Notes: a model not told the origin generated them from the sequence alone. 34,658 nucleotides of DNA from Deltaproteobacteria bacterium (GCA_009692615.1 SHYW01000048.1:1-34658), one strand, 5' to 3'. Positions 1 to 10,360 are shown, counted from the first letter of the stretch. Translations and numbers: made by a program.

Positions 1-87
1 TGCGGCCTCAACCACGGTGATCTCGCTGCGATATACTCGTTGAATTATGTCTAGTCGTTTCTCGTCTTTCATTGTCAGGGTTGTCAT
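1..87 (-). CDS. Transposase, N-terminal fragment (runs off the left edge)
   Basis: Reading the minus strand from an ATG at 87 gives 29 open codons to the window edge, beginning MTTLTMKDEKRLDIIQRVYR and continuing with a Glu/Val/Ala-rich stretch. The 'MK.E+RL.+IQRV' opening leading toward '..VEAA' is what I remember from helix-turn-helix transposases of the ISNCY type, where a resolvase-like HTH follows. A GGAAGG stretch lies directly before the ATG. The repeats at 95-136 sit where an IS terminus would be expected, which supports the call. Only 29 residues are visible, so the family is tentative; a short regulatory HTH protein is the alternative. Confidence 0.55.
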   Translation of the reverse strand, partial: MTTLTMKDEKRLDIIQRVYRSEITVVEAA

Positions 88-94
88 CCTTCCA

Positions 95-136
95 CCCTGA
101 CATAATTACGTTGCCGTTAACCCCTGACATAATCAC
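95..136. repeat. Probable insertion-sequence terminal repeats
   Basis: CCCTGACATAATTAC (95-109) recurs as CCCTGACATAATCAC (122-136), 27 bp apart, and an inverted partial copy (TTGTCAGGG) lies at 72-80 inside the transposase start. Repeated transposase-binding motifs near one end, just upstream of a transposase ATG, are typical of IS termini. The outer boundary of the element is therefore probably close to 136. The other end is outside the window, so target-site duplication cannot be checked. Confidence 0.5.
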
Positions 137-218
137 TTTGCTACAACACCGAGTAGTTAAGTACCTTGACTCGCAGTAGGTAATCAGTTAGTTTCGGGCA
201 GTTCAAAATACATTTCCC

Positions 219-270
219 AAAAATAGCCTAAGGAGTCGCGCACATCGAAAGACACCCTTAGGCTATTTTT
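219..270 (+). terminator. Terminator-shaped hairpin in the icd leader
   Basis: AAAAATAGCCTAAGG (219-233) is the exact reverse complement of CCTTAGGCTATTTTT (256-270), giving a 15-bp stem around a 22-nt loop. The A-run and T-run ends make it look like a bidirectional intrinsic terminator. It ends only 6 nt before the icd ribosome-binding site (GAGGAG, 277-282; ATG 286). It could insulate icd from transcription entering from the left, or act as a leader or attenuator. The stem is certain; the function is inference. Confidence 0.45.
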
Positions 271-285
271 GCGCGTGAGGAGATC

Positions 286-1692
286 ATGGCTGAATATAAA
301 TTTGTAAAGGTGCCGAAGGACGGCGCCAGGATCACTATGGGGCCGAACAGGAAGCTGAACGTTCCCGACAACCCGATCATTCCCTTCATCGAAGGCGACG
401 GCACGGGCCGCGATATCTGGCGCGCCGCGGTGCGAGTCTTCGACGCCGCGGTGCAAAAAGCCTACGGCGGCAAGAAGAAAATCCATTGGATGGAAGTCTA
501 TGCCGGCGAGAAGTCCTTCAAGCAGTATGGCAGCTGGTTGCACGAAGAAACCGTGCCGGCCTTCGTCGAGTTTTTCGTCGGCATCAAAGGGCCGCTGACC
601 ACCCCCATTGGTGGAGGTATGACCTCGCTTAACGTCGCTTTACGAAAGCTTTTGGACTTGTACGTCTGTCAACGGCCGATTCAATATTTCACTGGCGTGC
701 CTTCGCCGGTGAAGCATCCCGAGCATGTCGACATGGTGGTCTTCCGCGAGAACACCGAAGATATTTATACCGGTATCGAATTTCCCAATCGCAGCGAAGC
801 CAACGCCAAGTTCAAATCCCTGCTCAAAGAAAATTTTCCCCAAGACTACGCCAAGATTCGTTTCCCCGACTCGGCCGGCATCGGCATCAAACCGGTTTCA
901 GTCGAAGGCACCGAGCGCTTGGTGCGGGCGGCGATTCAGTGGTCGCTCAAGAACAAGCGTAAGAACGTCAACTTCGTGCACAAGGGCAACATCATGAAAT
1001 ACACCGAGGGCGCCTTTGCCGAATGGGGCTACGCCCTCGGTAAGCGAGAATTTCGTAACGACATCGTCACCGAACGGGAATCTTGGATCTTAGGGAACAA
1101 GGAAGCCAAACCGAACATCAGTAATGAGGACAACGCCAAGGCGATTGACCCTGGTTTCGACATGATGTCGCCGTCGCAGCAGGGCGATATTAAGAAAGAA
1201 GTCGAAGAGGCCTTGAAACTTTGGCCGACCCACGGCGACGGCAAATGGAAGAGCAAGCTCATGCTCAAGGACTCCATCGCCGACGTCACCTTGCAGTTCG
1301 TCTTGATCCGCCCGAAAGACTATGACGTCATCGCCACCATGAACTTGAACGGCGATTATATCTCCGACGCCTTGGCCGCGCAGGTCGGCGGTATCGGCAT
1401 CGCGCCTGGCGCGAATATCAATTACGACACCGGTCATGCGGTATTCGAAGCGACCCACGGCACGGCGCCGAAGTACGCCGATCTCGACAAGGTAAATCCG
1501 GGCTCGGTAATTCTTTCCGGCGAGATGATGTTCCGCTACATGGGCTGGAACGAAGCGGCGGACTTGATCATCAAGGGGATCGAAGGAGCGGTCAAAGCCC
1601 AGACAGTAACCTACGATTTCGAGCGCTTGATGCCGGGTTCTAAGTTGGTCAGCTGTTCAGGTTTTGGCGATGCGATCATCGCCAATTTTTAA
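286..1692 (+). CDS. icd: Isocitrate dehydrogenase (NADP+)
   Basis: Oxidatively decarboxylates isocitrate to 2-oxoglutarate in the cytoplasmic TCA cycle. The 468-aa product has the isocitrate-binding segment [19 protein letters not shown] (about 103-121), whose TSLN serine matches the residue phosphorylated in E. coli Icd. It also has the REN.EDIY motif near 154-161. GTAPKY at 392-397 carries the Lys-Tyr pair that marks NADP+ rather than NAD+ use. The protein is about 50 residues longer than E. coli Icd (416 aa), mostly through extra sequence in the middle. The start is fixed by GAGGAG 3 nt before the ATG. It is first in a long plus-strand run and is followed after 32 bp by mdh. Confidence 0.97.
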   Translation: MAEYKFVKVPKDGARITMGPNRKLNVPDNPIIPFIEGDGTGRDIWRAAVRVFDAAVQKAYGGKKKIHWMEVYAGEKSFKQYGSWLHEETVPAFVEFFVGIKGPLTTPIGGGMTSLNVALRKLLDLYVCQRPIQYFTGVPSPVKHPEHVDMVVFRENTEDIYTGIEFPNRSEANAKFKSLLKENFPQDYAKIRFPDSAGIGIKPVSVEGTERLVRAAIQWSLKNKRKNVNFVHKGNIMKYTEGAFAEWGYALGKREFRNDIVTERESWILGNKEAKPNISNEDNAKAIDPGFDMMSPSQQGDIKKEVEEALKLWPTHGDGKWKSKLMLKDSIADVTLQFVLIRPKDYDVIATMNLNGDYISDALAAQVGGIGIAPGANINYDTGHAVFEATHGTAPKYADLDKVNPGSVILSGEMMFRYMGWNEAADLIIKGIEGAVKAQTVTYDFERLMPGSKLVSCSGFGDAIIANF

Positions 1693-1724
1693 CTTTTGCT
1701 TTAATCTTTATTATAGGAAAAGAA

Positions 1725-2669
<945 letters not shown>

Positions 2670-2678
2670 TAACAGACA

Positions 2679-2739
2679 GAGATAGAGACAGAGACAGAAG
2701 CTCCGCCAAGTCTCTGTCTCAAATCTCTGTCTCTATCTC
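2679..2739 (+). promoter_or_regulatory. Long purine/pyrimidine hairpin before sucC, with an alternative fold
   Basis: GAGATAGAGACAGAGA (2679-2694) pairs perfectly with TCTCTGTCTCTATCTC (2724-2739), a 16-bp stem with a 29-nt loop. An overlapping alternative stem pairs GAGACAGAGAC (2685-2695) with GTCTCTGTCTC (2710-2720). The two folds cannot coexist. The pyrimidine arm ends 4 nt before the sucC ATG, occupying the place of a Shine-Dalgarno. It may be a regulatory leader, an RNA-processing site, or simply an expanded GACAGA-type repeat. Confidence 0.5.
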
Positions 2740-2743
2740 CCCA

Positions 2744-3916
2744 ATGAACATCCACGAATTTCAGGCCAAGGAAATCCTTAAACGCTTCGGTGTTTTGGTT
2801 CCGCGCGGTATCGTCGCGTCGACGCCGGAGGCTGCCAAAGCGGCGGCGAAGGAGCTTGGCGGCGGCGTTTGCGTCGTCAAGGCGCAGCTTCACGCCGGTG
2901 GCCGCGGCAAAGGCGGTGGCGTCAAAGTCGTGAAGAACGCGGAGGAAGCGGCCGAGAGCGCCCGCGACATGCTCGGCAAAAACTTGATAACCCATCAAAC
3001 TGGACCCGAAGGGCGCCAGGTGCGCCGGGTGTTGGTCGAGCAAGGTTTGAAGATCGAGCGCGAACTCTATCTCGCGATGGCCCTCGACCGCGCTCAGTCG
3101 CGGGTGACAGTAATTTGTTCCAGCGAAGGCGGCGTCGAGATCGAACAGGTCGCCGACAAACAGCCGGAAAAGATTTTACGCGAAATCATCGACCCGGTGA
3201 TCGGCTTGGCCGGCTTTCAGTGCCGGCGCGTCGCCCTAGCGCTTGGCATTCCCGCCGCTTTGACCGGTAAATTCGTCGGCGTTATGCAGGGACTCTATCG
3301 TGCCTTCGAGGAGTGCGACGCGTCGTTGGCGGAAATCAATCCGCTGATTATTACCGCAGACGGTCAAGTGATGGCCCTCGACGCCAAGATGAACTTCGAC
3401 AGCAACGCGTTCTTTCGCCAGAAAGAGATTGTCGCATTGCGCGATCTCGATGAAGAAGACCCGCGCGAAGTCGAAGCGAGCAAGTACGATCTGTCTTACA
3501 TTTCACTCGACGGTAACATCGCCTGCATGGTCAACGGCGCCGGCTTGGCGATGGCGACCATGGATATCATCAAAGTTTACGGTGGCGAGCCGGCCAATTT
3601 TCTCGACGTCGGCGGCGGCGCCGACAAGAAAAAAGTCGCCCAGGCGTTTAAAATATTGCTCGCCGATCCTCGCGTGCGCGGCGTGCTAATCAATATTTTC
3701 GGCGGCATCATGCGCTGCGACGTGCTTGCCCAAGGCGTCGTTGATGCGGCGCGTGAGTTGAAAATCACCGTGCCCTTGGTGGTGCGCATGCAGGGCACCA
3801 ATGTCGAGCAGGGTAGAAAGATTCTCACCGAATCCGGCCTGACGATCATTTCCGCGGAGACCATGGCGGAAGCGGCGGAGAAGATCGTCAAGGTGGTCAA
3901 GGGCGGCAAGGGATAA
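2744..3916 (+). CDS. sucC: Succinyl-CoA ligase [ADP-forming], beta subunit
   Basis: Beta subunit of succinyl-CoA synthetase, which converts succinyl-CoA to succinate with substrate-level ATP (or GTP) synthesis. The 390-aa product starts with the canonical [12 protein letters not shown], which fixes the start. It has the ATP-grasp lysine/glycine loop ([14 protein letters not shown], about 50-63) and the C-terminal CoA-ligase region with FLDVGGGA and [10 protein letters not shown]. Length matches the family. Oddly, no Shine-Dalgarno is visible: the 20 nt before the ATG are almost all C and T and form one arm of a long hairpin. sucD follows after 39 bp. Confidence 0.97.
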   Translation: MNIHEFQAKEILKRFGVLVPRGIVASTPEAAKAAAKELGGGVCVVKAQLHAGGRGKGGGVKVVKNAEEAAESARDMLGKNLITHQTGPEGRQVRRVLVEQGLKIERELYLAMALDRAQSRVTVICSSEGGVEIEQVADKQPEKILREIIDPVIGLAGFQCRRVALALGIPAALTGKFVGVMQGLYRAFEECDASLAEINPLIITADGQVMALDAKMNFDSNAFFRQKEIVALRDLDEEDPREVEASKYDLSYISLDGNIACMVNGAGLAMATMDIIKVYGGEPANFLDVGGGADKKKVAQAFKILLADPRVRGVLINIFGGIMRCDVLAQGVVDAARELKITVPLVVRMQGTNVEQGRKILTESGLTIISAETMAEAAEKIVKVVKGGKG

Positions 3917-3955
3917 AGGGTCAGGGGCAAGCGAGCGAAGAGCTGAAATCACTTC

Positions 3956-4828
3956 ATGTCAATTCTAGTTAACAAATCGACTCGTGTGCTGACCCAGGGC
4001 ATAACCGGAGACACGGGCCGGTTTCACACCAAGGCGTGCAAAGAGTACGGTACCCAGATGGTTGCCGGGGTAACGCCGGGCAAGGGCGGCTCGGCTTACG
4101 AAGGGATTCCGGTCTTCGATACCGTCGAGCGCGCGGTCAAAGAGACCGGCGCCAATGCGACGGTGATCTACGTGCCGCCGCCGTTTGCCGCCGATGCGAT
4201 TCTCGAAGCGGCGGATGCGAATATTCCATTGATCATTTGCATCACCGAAGGCGTCCCGGTGCGAGATATGGTCAAGGTGAAACGCTACCTCGCCGGGCGC
4301 AACTCGCAGTTGCTTGGCCCCAATTGTCCTGGCACCATCACGCCGGGACAGTGCAAGATCGGCATTATGCCCGGCCGCATTCACAAGCCGGGAACCATCG
4401 GCGTGGTCTCGCGTAGCGGTACGCTCACCTATGAAGCGGTCGATCAATTGACTCGCTTGGGTTTGGGTCAATCGACCTGCGTCGGCATCGGCGGCGATCC
4501 GGTGCATGGATTCGAGTTCCTCGACGTGCTTAAATTATTTAACGACGATCCCGAAACCGAGGCAGTGGTGATGATCGGCGAGATCGGCGGCAGCGCCGAA
4601 GAGGAAGCCGCCGATTGGATCAAGGCGAACATGAAGAAGCCGGTGGCCGGATTCATCGCCGGGCAGACCGCGCCGCCGGGAAAAAGAATGGGCCACGCCG
4701 GCGCGATCATCTCCGGCGGCAAGGGCACGGCAAAAGAAAAAATCGCAGCGATGACACAGGCCGGGATTCGCATGGCAAGTTCGCCGGCGACCATCGGCCG
4801 CACTATGCAGGAGGCGTTAGGAAAATAA
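3956..4828 (+). CDS. sucD: Succinyl-CoA ligase [ADP-forming], alpha subunit
   Basis: Alpha subunit of succinyl-CoA synthetase; it binds CoA and carries the phosphohistidine. The 290-aa product opens with the usual [17 protein letters not shown]. It has the CoA-binding glycine-rich segment near 17-45, the SRSGTLTYE motif in the middle, and the phosphorylated histidine at about 247 in GHAGAII. Length is normal for SucD. It follows sucC by 39 bp and is separated from ndk by one base, so the three genes are surely co-transcribed. Confidence 0.97.
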   Translation: MSILVNKSTRVLTQGITGDTGRFHTKACKEYGTQMVAGVTPGKGGSAYEGIPVFDTVERAVKETGANATVIYVPPPFAADAILEAADANIPLIICITEGVPVRDMVKVKRYLAGRNSQLLGPNCPGTITPGQCKIGIMPGRIHKPGTIGVVSRSGTLTYEAVDQLTRLGLGQSTCVGIGGDPVHGFEFLDVLKLFNDDPETEAVVMIGEIGGSAEEEAADWIKANMKKPVAGFIAGQTAPPGKRMGHAGAIISGGKGTAKEKIAAMTQAGIRMASSPATIGRTMQEALGK

Positions 4829-4829
4829 T

Positions 4830-5249
4830 ATGGCTATTGAGAAAACCTTATCGATCGTTAAACCGGATGCCGTGGCGCGAAATCTCATTGGCCCGATTCT
4901 CAGTAAATTCGAAGCGGCCGGGCTAAGAATCGCCGCCGGCAAATTGATTCGCCTGACGCCGGAGCGGGCCCAAGCTTTTTATGCCGTGCACAAGGCGCGG
5001 CCGTTTTTTCAGGGCTTGTGCGATTACATGTCGTCAGGGCCGATCTTCGTTTCGGTGCTCGAGGGCGAAAACGCCATCGCCAAGAATCGCGAAGCGATGG
5101 GCGCCACCGATCCCGCCAAGGCGGCAGCGGGTACGGTGCGCAAGGATTTCGGTCAAGACATCGAAAAAAATGCCGTGCATGGTTCCGATGCGCCGGAAAC
5201 CGCCGCCGCGGAGATCGCTTTTTATTTCAAGCCTGATGAATTGTTCTGA
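4830..5249 (+). CDS. ndk: Nucleoside diphosphate kinase
   Basis: Transfers the terminal phosphate between nucleoside triphosphates and diphosphates through a phosphohistidine. The 139-aa product has KPDAV near the start, the nucleotide-binding region around 85-105, and the active-site motif NAVHGSD with His117, the same number as in E. coli Ndk. AGGA sits 7-8 nt before the ATG, inside the end of sucD. The link to SucCD is natural, since Ndk can equilibrate the ATP or GTP that succinyl-CoA synthetase makes, and the two enzymes are known to associate in some bacteria. Confidence 0.97.
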   Translation: MAIEKTLSIVKPDAVARNLIGPILSKFEAAGLRIAAGKLIRLTPERAQAFYAVHKARPFFQGLCDYMSSGPIFVSVLEGENAIAKNREAMGATDPAKAAAGTVRKDFGQDIEKNAVHGSDAPETAAAEIAFYFKPDELF

Positions 5250-5276
5250 GCGAAAGTTCTCGCCGACGCTGGCGCC

Positions 5277-6338
5277 GTGAAACCGAATATCAAAGATTTG
5301 CCGGCCCATGAACTCGCCCAGTTTCTCCTCGTGGGCAAGCATCCCGCCTATCGGGCCAAGCAGATTCGCCAGTGGCTGTTTCAAAAACATGCCTTGACCT
5401 TTAGCGAGATGACCAATCTCTCGCAGGGGTTGCGGGAAGAGTTAGATCGCGAGTATTGCATCAGCCGGCCGACGATTTTGCATCGTGCCGACGCCCGCGA
5501 CGGCACGATCAAATTCCTGTTTGGCCTCGCCGACGGGACGAGCATCGAAAGCGTGCTGATCCCGGAAAGTCATCGTTTGACGCTGTGCATTTCGAGCCAA
5601 GCCGGCTGCGGCTTTGGCTGCGCCTTTTGCGCCACCGCGGTGCTCGGCTTGCAGCGCAACCTGAGCGCCAGTGAAATCGGCGATCAAGTTCTCGAAGCCG
5701 GTCGTTCGCTCAGCGGCGATCGGCGCATTACCCACATCGTCTTGATGGGCATGGGCGAGCCGCTCGCCAATTACGCCAATACTCTGCGAGCGATAGAAAT
5801 GATCACCGACGTCGATTGGGGTATGGGGATTTCGCCGCGCCGGGTGACACTGTCCACCGTCGGCTTGGTGCCGCAAATTGAAAAGTTGATGGCGGAGACC
5901 CGCGTCAATCTGGCGATCTCCCTTCATGCCGCTACCGATGAACTGCGCGGTGAGTTGATGCCGGTCAACCGCAAATATCCGCTCAAGCAATTGGTCGATT
6001 GCTGCCGCAATTTGCCGTTGCCGCGGCGCAAGCGGATTACCTTCGAATATGTTTTGCTGCGCGGCGTCAACGATTCAGTTCAAGATGCACGCAATCTAGT
6101 CAAACTTTTGAAAGGCATTTCCTGTAAAGTAAACGTGATCCCGTTCAATCCCCATCCCGAGAGTCATTATCAGCGGCCGAGCGCCGAAGAGATCGCGCGC
6201 TTTCAAGCGGTCTTGAACGATGCCGGCATGCAGATCAACATCCGCCGGCCGCGCGGCGACGATATCCAAGCCGCCTGCGGCCAACTACAAGGCGAACAGG
6301 CGAAGTTCGGCGCGCCTGCGGCGGCCACGGTGAATTAG
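5277..6338 (+). CDS. rlmN: Dual-specificity rRNA/tRNA adenine-C2 methyltransferase RlmN
   Basis: Radical-SAM enzyme that methylates C2 of A2503 in 23S rRNA and A37 in some tRNAs. The 353-aa product has the radical-SAM cysteines in CGFGCAFC (Cys111, Cys115, Cys118) and the C-terminal methyl-carrier cysteine (Cys334 in AACGQL). Length and layout fit RlmN rather than a truncated relative. The start is GTG at 5277 with no clear Shine-Dalgarno; no better in-frame start lies nearby, and the KPNIKDLP opening is typical. It follows ndk by 27 bp and precedes the MTA phosphorylase gene by 3 bp. Confidence 0.95.
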   Translation: MKPNIKDLPAHELAQFLLVGKHPAYRAKQIRQWLFQKHALTFSEMTNLSQGLREELDREYCISRPTILHRADARDGTIKFLFGLADGTSIESVLIPESHRLTLCISSQAGCGFGCAFCATAVLGLQRNLSASEIGDQVLEAGRSLSGDRRITHIVLMGMGEPLANYANTLRAIEMITDVDWGMGISPRRVTLSTVGLVPQIEKLMAETRVNLAISLHAATDELRGELMPVNRKYPLKQLVDCCRNLPLPRRKRITFEYVLLRGVNDSVQDARNLVKLLKGISCKVNVIPFNPHPESHYQRPSAEEIARFQAVLNDAGMQINIRRPRGDDIQAACGQLQGEQAKFGAPAAATVN

Positions 6339-6341
6339 GCG

Positions 6342-7208
6342 ATGGCGAAAGTAAGCTCTATCATCGGCGTGATCGGCGGCACCGGTCTCTATCAGATGGC
6401 GGGACTCGCCGGGCTGCGTCAAGTCAGCGTGACCACCCCCTTCGGTAAACCTTCGGACAAAATCACGCGCGGCCGCTTGGGCGGCGTCGAGTTGGCATTT
6501 TTACCGCGCCACGGCCGCGGCCATCGCTTAATGCCGACGGAAGTAAACTATCGGGCGAATATTTTCGCCATGAAAAAATTGGGCGTGACGCGCTTGATCT
6601 CGGTGAGCGCGGTGGGCAGTTTGCGTGAAGAGATCGCGCCGGGCCATCTGGTCGTGCCGGATCAATTCATCGATCGCACCAACCAACGGCCGAGCACGTT
6701 TTTTGGCAACGGCGTCGTCGCTCACGTCAGTTTCGCCGATCCCTTTTGCCCCGATCTGACGCGAACTCTAGCCGATGCGGCGAGCGCCGAAGGCGCCAAG
6801 GTGCATCGCGGCGGCACCTATCTGTGCATCGAAGGGCCGCAGTTCTCCACCCGCGCCGAGTCTCATTTGTACCGCAGCTGGGGCGCCCATGTGATTGGCA
6901 TGACCAATCTCCAAGAAGCCAAGCTGGCGCGCGAAGCGGAGATCTGTTTCGCGACCTTGGCGCTGGCCACCGATTACGATTGCTGGAATCAACAGGCCGG
7001 CGATGTCGAAATCGAGCAGGTGTTGGCGGTTCTCCAGCAAAACGTCGCCCTGGCGCAAATGACCATCGGCCGGGCCGCGGCGTCTTTGACAGATTCTCGC
7101 AACTGCGCCTGTGCCTCGGCGTTAAAGGATGCTATTATTACCGATAAAGCATCAATCCCAAAGAAAGTCCGGACCGCCCTGCGGCCGATCAGCGGAAAAT
7201 ATTTATGA
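6342..7208 (+). CDS. mtnP: S-methyl-5'-thioadenosine phosphorylase
   Basis: Phosphorolyses 5'-methylthioadenosine (from polyamine or ethylene synthesis or radical-SAM chemistry) to adenine and methylthioribose-1-phosphate. The 288-aa product has the GGTG phosphate loop (12-15), RHGRGH near 56-61, the MTN..EAKLAREAE helix typical of the MTAP branch, and ATDYDCW, whose aspartates recognise the 6-amino group of adenine. That combination favours MTA over inosine/guanosine phosphorylase. The stop overlaps the next start (ATGA, 7205-7208), tying it to the PfkB kinase. S-adenosylhomocysteine or general purine nucleoside use is a less likely alternative. Confidence 0.88.
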   Translation: MAKVSSIIGVIGGTGLYQMAGLAGLRQVSVTTPFGKPSDKITRGRLGGVELAFLPRHGRGHRLMPTEVNYRANIFAMKKLGVTRLISVSAVGSLREEIAPGHLVVPDQFIDRTNQRPSTFFGNGVVAHVSFADPFCPDLTRTLADAASAEGAKVHRGGTYLCIEGPQFSTRAESHLYRSWGAHVIGMTNLQEAKLAREAEICFATLALATDYDCWNQQAGDVEIEQVLAVLQQNVALAQMTIGRAAASLTDSRNCACASALKDAIITDKASIPKKVRTALRPISGKYL

Positions 7209-8110
7209 GCGTATTGGTAGTGGGTACGGTGGCCTTCGATTCGATTGAAACACCCTCCGGTTCGGCGGAGCGGATTCTCGGCGGTTCGGCTTCTTATTTC
7301 GCCTTGGGCGCGAGTTATTTCGCGCCGGTGCGGGTGGTCGGCGTCATCGGCAAGGATTTTCCGCAAGATTATCTCGATCTGTTTACCGAACGCAATATCG
7401 ACATCGCCGGCATCAAGCGCGAGGCAGGGGATACGTTTCATTGGCGCGGCCGCTATCATGAAGACATCAATCAGCGCGATACCATTGAACTTCATTTGAA
7501 CGTCTTGGCCGGGTTCAAACCGGAGCTGCCGGAAAGCTATCGCGACGCCGAATACGTCTTTCTCGGCAACATTGATCCGCTGATGCAGATGGAAGTGCTC
7601 AATCAGATCCGCCGTTTGAAGCTGGTGGTGTGCGACACCATGGATCATTGGATTCGCGAAAGCCAGGAAGAGCTCAAGAAAGTGCTCAAGCGCATCGAGA
7701 TGCTGGTGATCAACGATTCCGAAGCGCGCTTGTTGAGCGGCTACAATAACATCGTTAAAGCGGCGCGGGCGATTCTGCGCATGGGGCCGAAGATGGTGCT
7801 GATCAAACGCGGCGAGTATGGCGTGCTGCAATTTTCCGACTCCTCGGTGTTCGCCACGCCGGCTTATCCCCTTGAAGAAGTATTCGATCCCACCGGCGCC
7901 GGCGATTCCTTCGCCGGCGGACTGATGGGCCATCTCGCCCGCAACGGCGACATGAGCGAAGGCGGATTGCGCCGCGCCATCGTTTACGGTTCGGTGGTGG
8001 CCTCGTTTACGGTGGAGGACTTCGGCGTCAAGCGCTTGAGTGGAGTGTCTTTGCCGGAAATCGAAGAACGCTATCAACGGTTCGTCCAGCTCACCGATTT
8101 TCATTCCTGA
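7205..8110 (+). CDS. PfkB-family (ribokinase-like) sugar or nucleoside kinase
   Basis: A 301-aa ribokinase-fold kinase. The C-terminal signature DPTGAGDSFAGG (228-239) contains the catalytic base Asp234 and the anion hole. The N-terminal GGSASYFALGASYFA segment is the second PfkB signature, in a variant form. It overlaps mtnP by 4 bp, so it probably works on a product or relative of MTA metabolism (adenosine, a methylthioribose derivative, or another ribose compound). MtnP already yields a phosphorylated sugar, so the substrate is not obvious. The family is secure; the substrate is unknown. Confidence 0.85.
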   Translation: MSVLVVGTVAFDSIETPSGSAERILGGSASYFALGASYFAPVRVVGVIGKDFPQDYLDLFTERNIDIAGIKREAGDTFHWRGRYHEDINQRDTIELHLNVLAGFKPELPESYRDAEYVFLGNIDPLMQMEVLNQIRRLKLVVCDTMDHWIRESQEELKKVLKRIEMLVINDSEARLLSGYNNIVKAARAILRMGPKMVLIKRGEYGVLQFSDSSVFATPAYPLEEVFDPTGAGDSFAGGLMGHLARNGDMSEGGLRRAIVYGSVVASFTVEDFGVKRLSGVSLPEIEERYQRFVQLTDFHS

Positions 8111-8113
8111 TTC

Positions 8114-9067
8114 ATGGATCTCTCGATCGTCATTCCGGTTTTCAATGAGGAAGAAAACATCGAACCGTTAGTTCGTGAAATCGACACCGCACTGGCTCCC
8201 ATGGGAAAAAGCTACGAGATCGTCGCCGTTGACGATGGCAGCCGGGACGCCACCTTCGCCGTGTTGTGCCGGCTTTGCGCTGCATCGGGCCACTTGAAAG
8301 TCGTTCGGCTCAAACGCAACTTCGGCCAGACCGCGGCAATCGCCGCCGGCTTAGCCCATGCCGAAGGTGAAGTCGTAGTTTTGATGGACGGCGACGCGCA
8401 GAACGATCCGGCGGACATTGGCCCGCTCTTGAATAAACTCGAAGAAGGCAACGACATGGTTGCCGGCTGGCGCTACAATCGTCAAGATTCTTTTCTCAAC
8501 CGCCGGCTGCCGTCGATGATCGCCAATTATTTAATTTCTTGGACTACCCACGTAAAACTGCACGATTACGGCTGTACGCTCAAGGCGATGCGCAAAGATC
8601 TTGCCAAGGGTCTGCGCCTGTACGGTGAGATGCACCGTTTCATTCCGGCCATCGCCTATGACCGTGGCGCGCAGATCGCCGAGCTCAAGGTCAACCATCG
8701 GCCGCGGCTGCGCGGCAAGTCCAAGTACGGGATCACCCGCACGTTGAGAGTGATTCTCGATCTCCTGACGGTGAAATTTCTCTCCAGCTATTCGACCCGG
8801 CCGGCGCATATCTTTGGACCCATCGGTTTGCTCAGCGCCTTGGTTGGTTTTGGCTTCGGCCTCTATCTTACTGTGCAGAAATTTATTTACGACCTCGACA
8901 TCGGCGGCCGTCCGCTGTTGTTACTGGCGATCTTGCTGATCTTCATCGGCATACAATTTATCACCATGGGGCTGCTCGGCGAGATGTTGGCGCGCACCTA
9001 TCATGAGTCCCAGGACCGGCCGGTTTACGTCATCAACGAAATATTGGGAGGCGGCAAAACGCTATGA
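8114..9067 (+). CDS. GT2 glycosyltransferase, polyprenyl-phosphate (DPM1/GtrB/ArnC-like)
   Basis: A membrane-anchored family-2 glycosyltransferase that probably moves a sugar from a nucleotide donor to undecaprenyl phosphate on the cytoplasmic face. The 317-aa product has the GT-A start LSIVIPVFNEEENI, VDDGSRD (39-45) and the metal/nucleotide motif MDGDAQNDP (91-99). It ends with two hydrophobic segments (about 234-255 and 267-290), the usual layout of GtrB and ArnC. It lies directly before UDP-glucose dehydrogenase and UDP-glucuronate decarboxylase, so the donor may be a UDP-uronate or UDP-pentose. It overlaps ugd by 4 bp. Confidence 0.88.
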   Translation: MDLSIVIPVFNEEENIEPLVREIDTALAPMGKSYEIVAVDDGSRDATFAVLCRLCAASGHLKVVRLKRNFGQTAAIAAGLAHAEGEVVVLMDGDAQNDPADIGPLLNKLEEGNDMVAGWRYNRQDSFLNRRLPSMIANYLISWTTHVKLHDYGCTLKAMRKDLAKGLRLYGEMHRFIPAIAYDRGAQIAELKVNHRPRLRGKSKYGITRTLRVILDLLTVKFLSSYSTRPAHIFGPIGLLSALVGFGFGLYLTVQKFIYDLDIGGRPLLLLAILLIFIGIQFITMGLLGEMLARTYHESQDRPVYVINEILGGGKTL

Positions 9068-10360
9068 AGTTAGCGGTGGTGGGTACCGGATATGTCGGGT
9101 TAGTTGCGGGCAGTTGTTTCGCCGAGAGCGGTAACGACGTGGTCTGCGTCGATATCGATGAGAGCAAGATCGCCATGCTCAAACAGGGCAAGGTACCGAT
9201 TCACGAACCGGGCTTGGAAGATATGGTCCGTCGAAACTCCGCCGAACAACGTCTGACCTTTACTACAGAATTAGCCGCTGCGGTAAACGGTTCCGAGATA
9301 ATTTTTATCGCCGTAGGCACGCCGCAAGGGCCGGACGGCAACGCCAATTTACAATATGTCCGGGCCACAGCTAAGAGTATCGCTAAGGCGATGGACCAGT
9401 TCAAAATCATCGTCACCAAGAGCACCGTGCCGGTGGGTACCGCCGATCAAATCAAGCTTTGGATGGCGGAAGAAACCAAGCACAGCTTCGCGGTGATTTC
9501 CAATCCGGAGTTCCTAAAAGAGGGCGCCGCAGTGGAAGATTTCATGAAACCCGACCGCGTCGTACTCGGCGGCGATAACCCCGAAGCGATCGAAGCCGTG
9601 AAGGAACTCTACGAACCGTTCGTGCGCACCGGCAACCCGATCTTGACCATGGACTGCCGCAGCGCCGAGATGAGCAAGTATGCCGCCAACGCCATGCTGG
9701 CGACGAAGATTTCTTTTATCAACGAGGTTGCCAGGCTTTGCGAGCGCCAAGATGCCGACATCGGCGCGGTACGCCGGGCGATGAGTTTGGACCGCCGTAT
9801 CGGACCGCATTTTATTTTTCCCGGTGCCGGCTACGGCGGCTCGTGTTTTCCTAAAGATGTGCGCGCGATGATCGGCATGGGCGGCGACGATACCGAGATG
9901 TTGCTACTCAAAGCGGTTGAAGAGGTGAACCAACGGCAAAAGAGTTTGTTGGTGCAAAAGGTGACGCGCCGTTTCAGCGCCGATCTTTCCGGTCATGTCT
10001 TTGCCGTTTGGGGATTGGCTTTCAAACCCCGTACCGATGATATGCGCGAGGCGCCGGCGATTACCGTCATTGAGGCGCTGCTCGCTGCCGGCGCCCAAGT
10101 GCAAGCTTTCGACCCGGAAGCGATGGGCGAGGCGAGAAAATATTTTGGCGAGCGCATACGTTACGCGCAACGAAATTACGATGCGCTCGATGGCGCGTCT
10201 GCTCTACTGATTCTTACTGAATGGAACGAATTTCGCCGGCCCGATTTTCCCCGGATAAAGTCGCTGCTCAAGCAGCCGGTGATTTTCGACGGCCGTAATA
10301 TTTACGAACCGATGGATTTGCGCAAATACGGTTTTGAGTACATCTCGATTGGACGGAAGC

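Noticed and set aside
184-543. Minus-strand open frame covering the icd start
   Set aside because: It overlaps the certain icd coding region and the leader hairpin, with no family resemblance.
6989-8104. 371-codon open frame on the minus strand
   Set aside because: It lies opposite mtnP and pfkB, whose plus-strand products are clearly real. It results from codon bias and matches no family.
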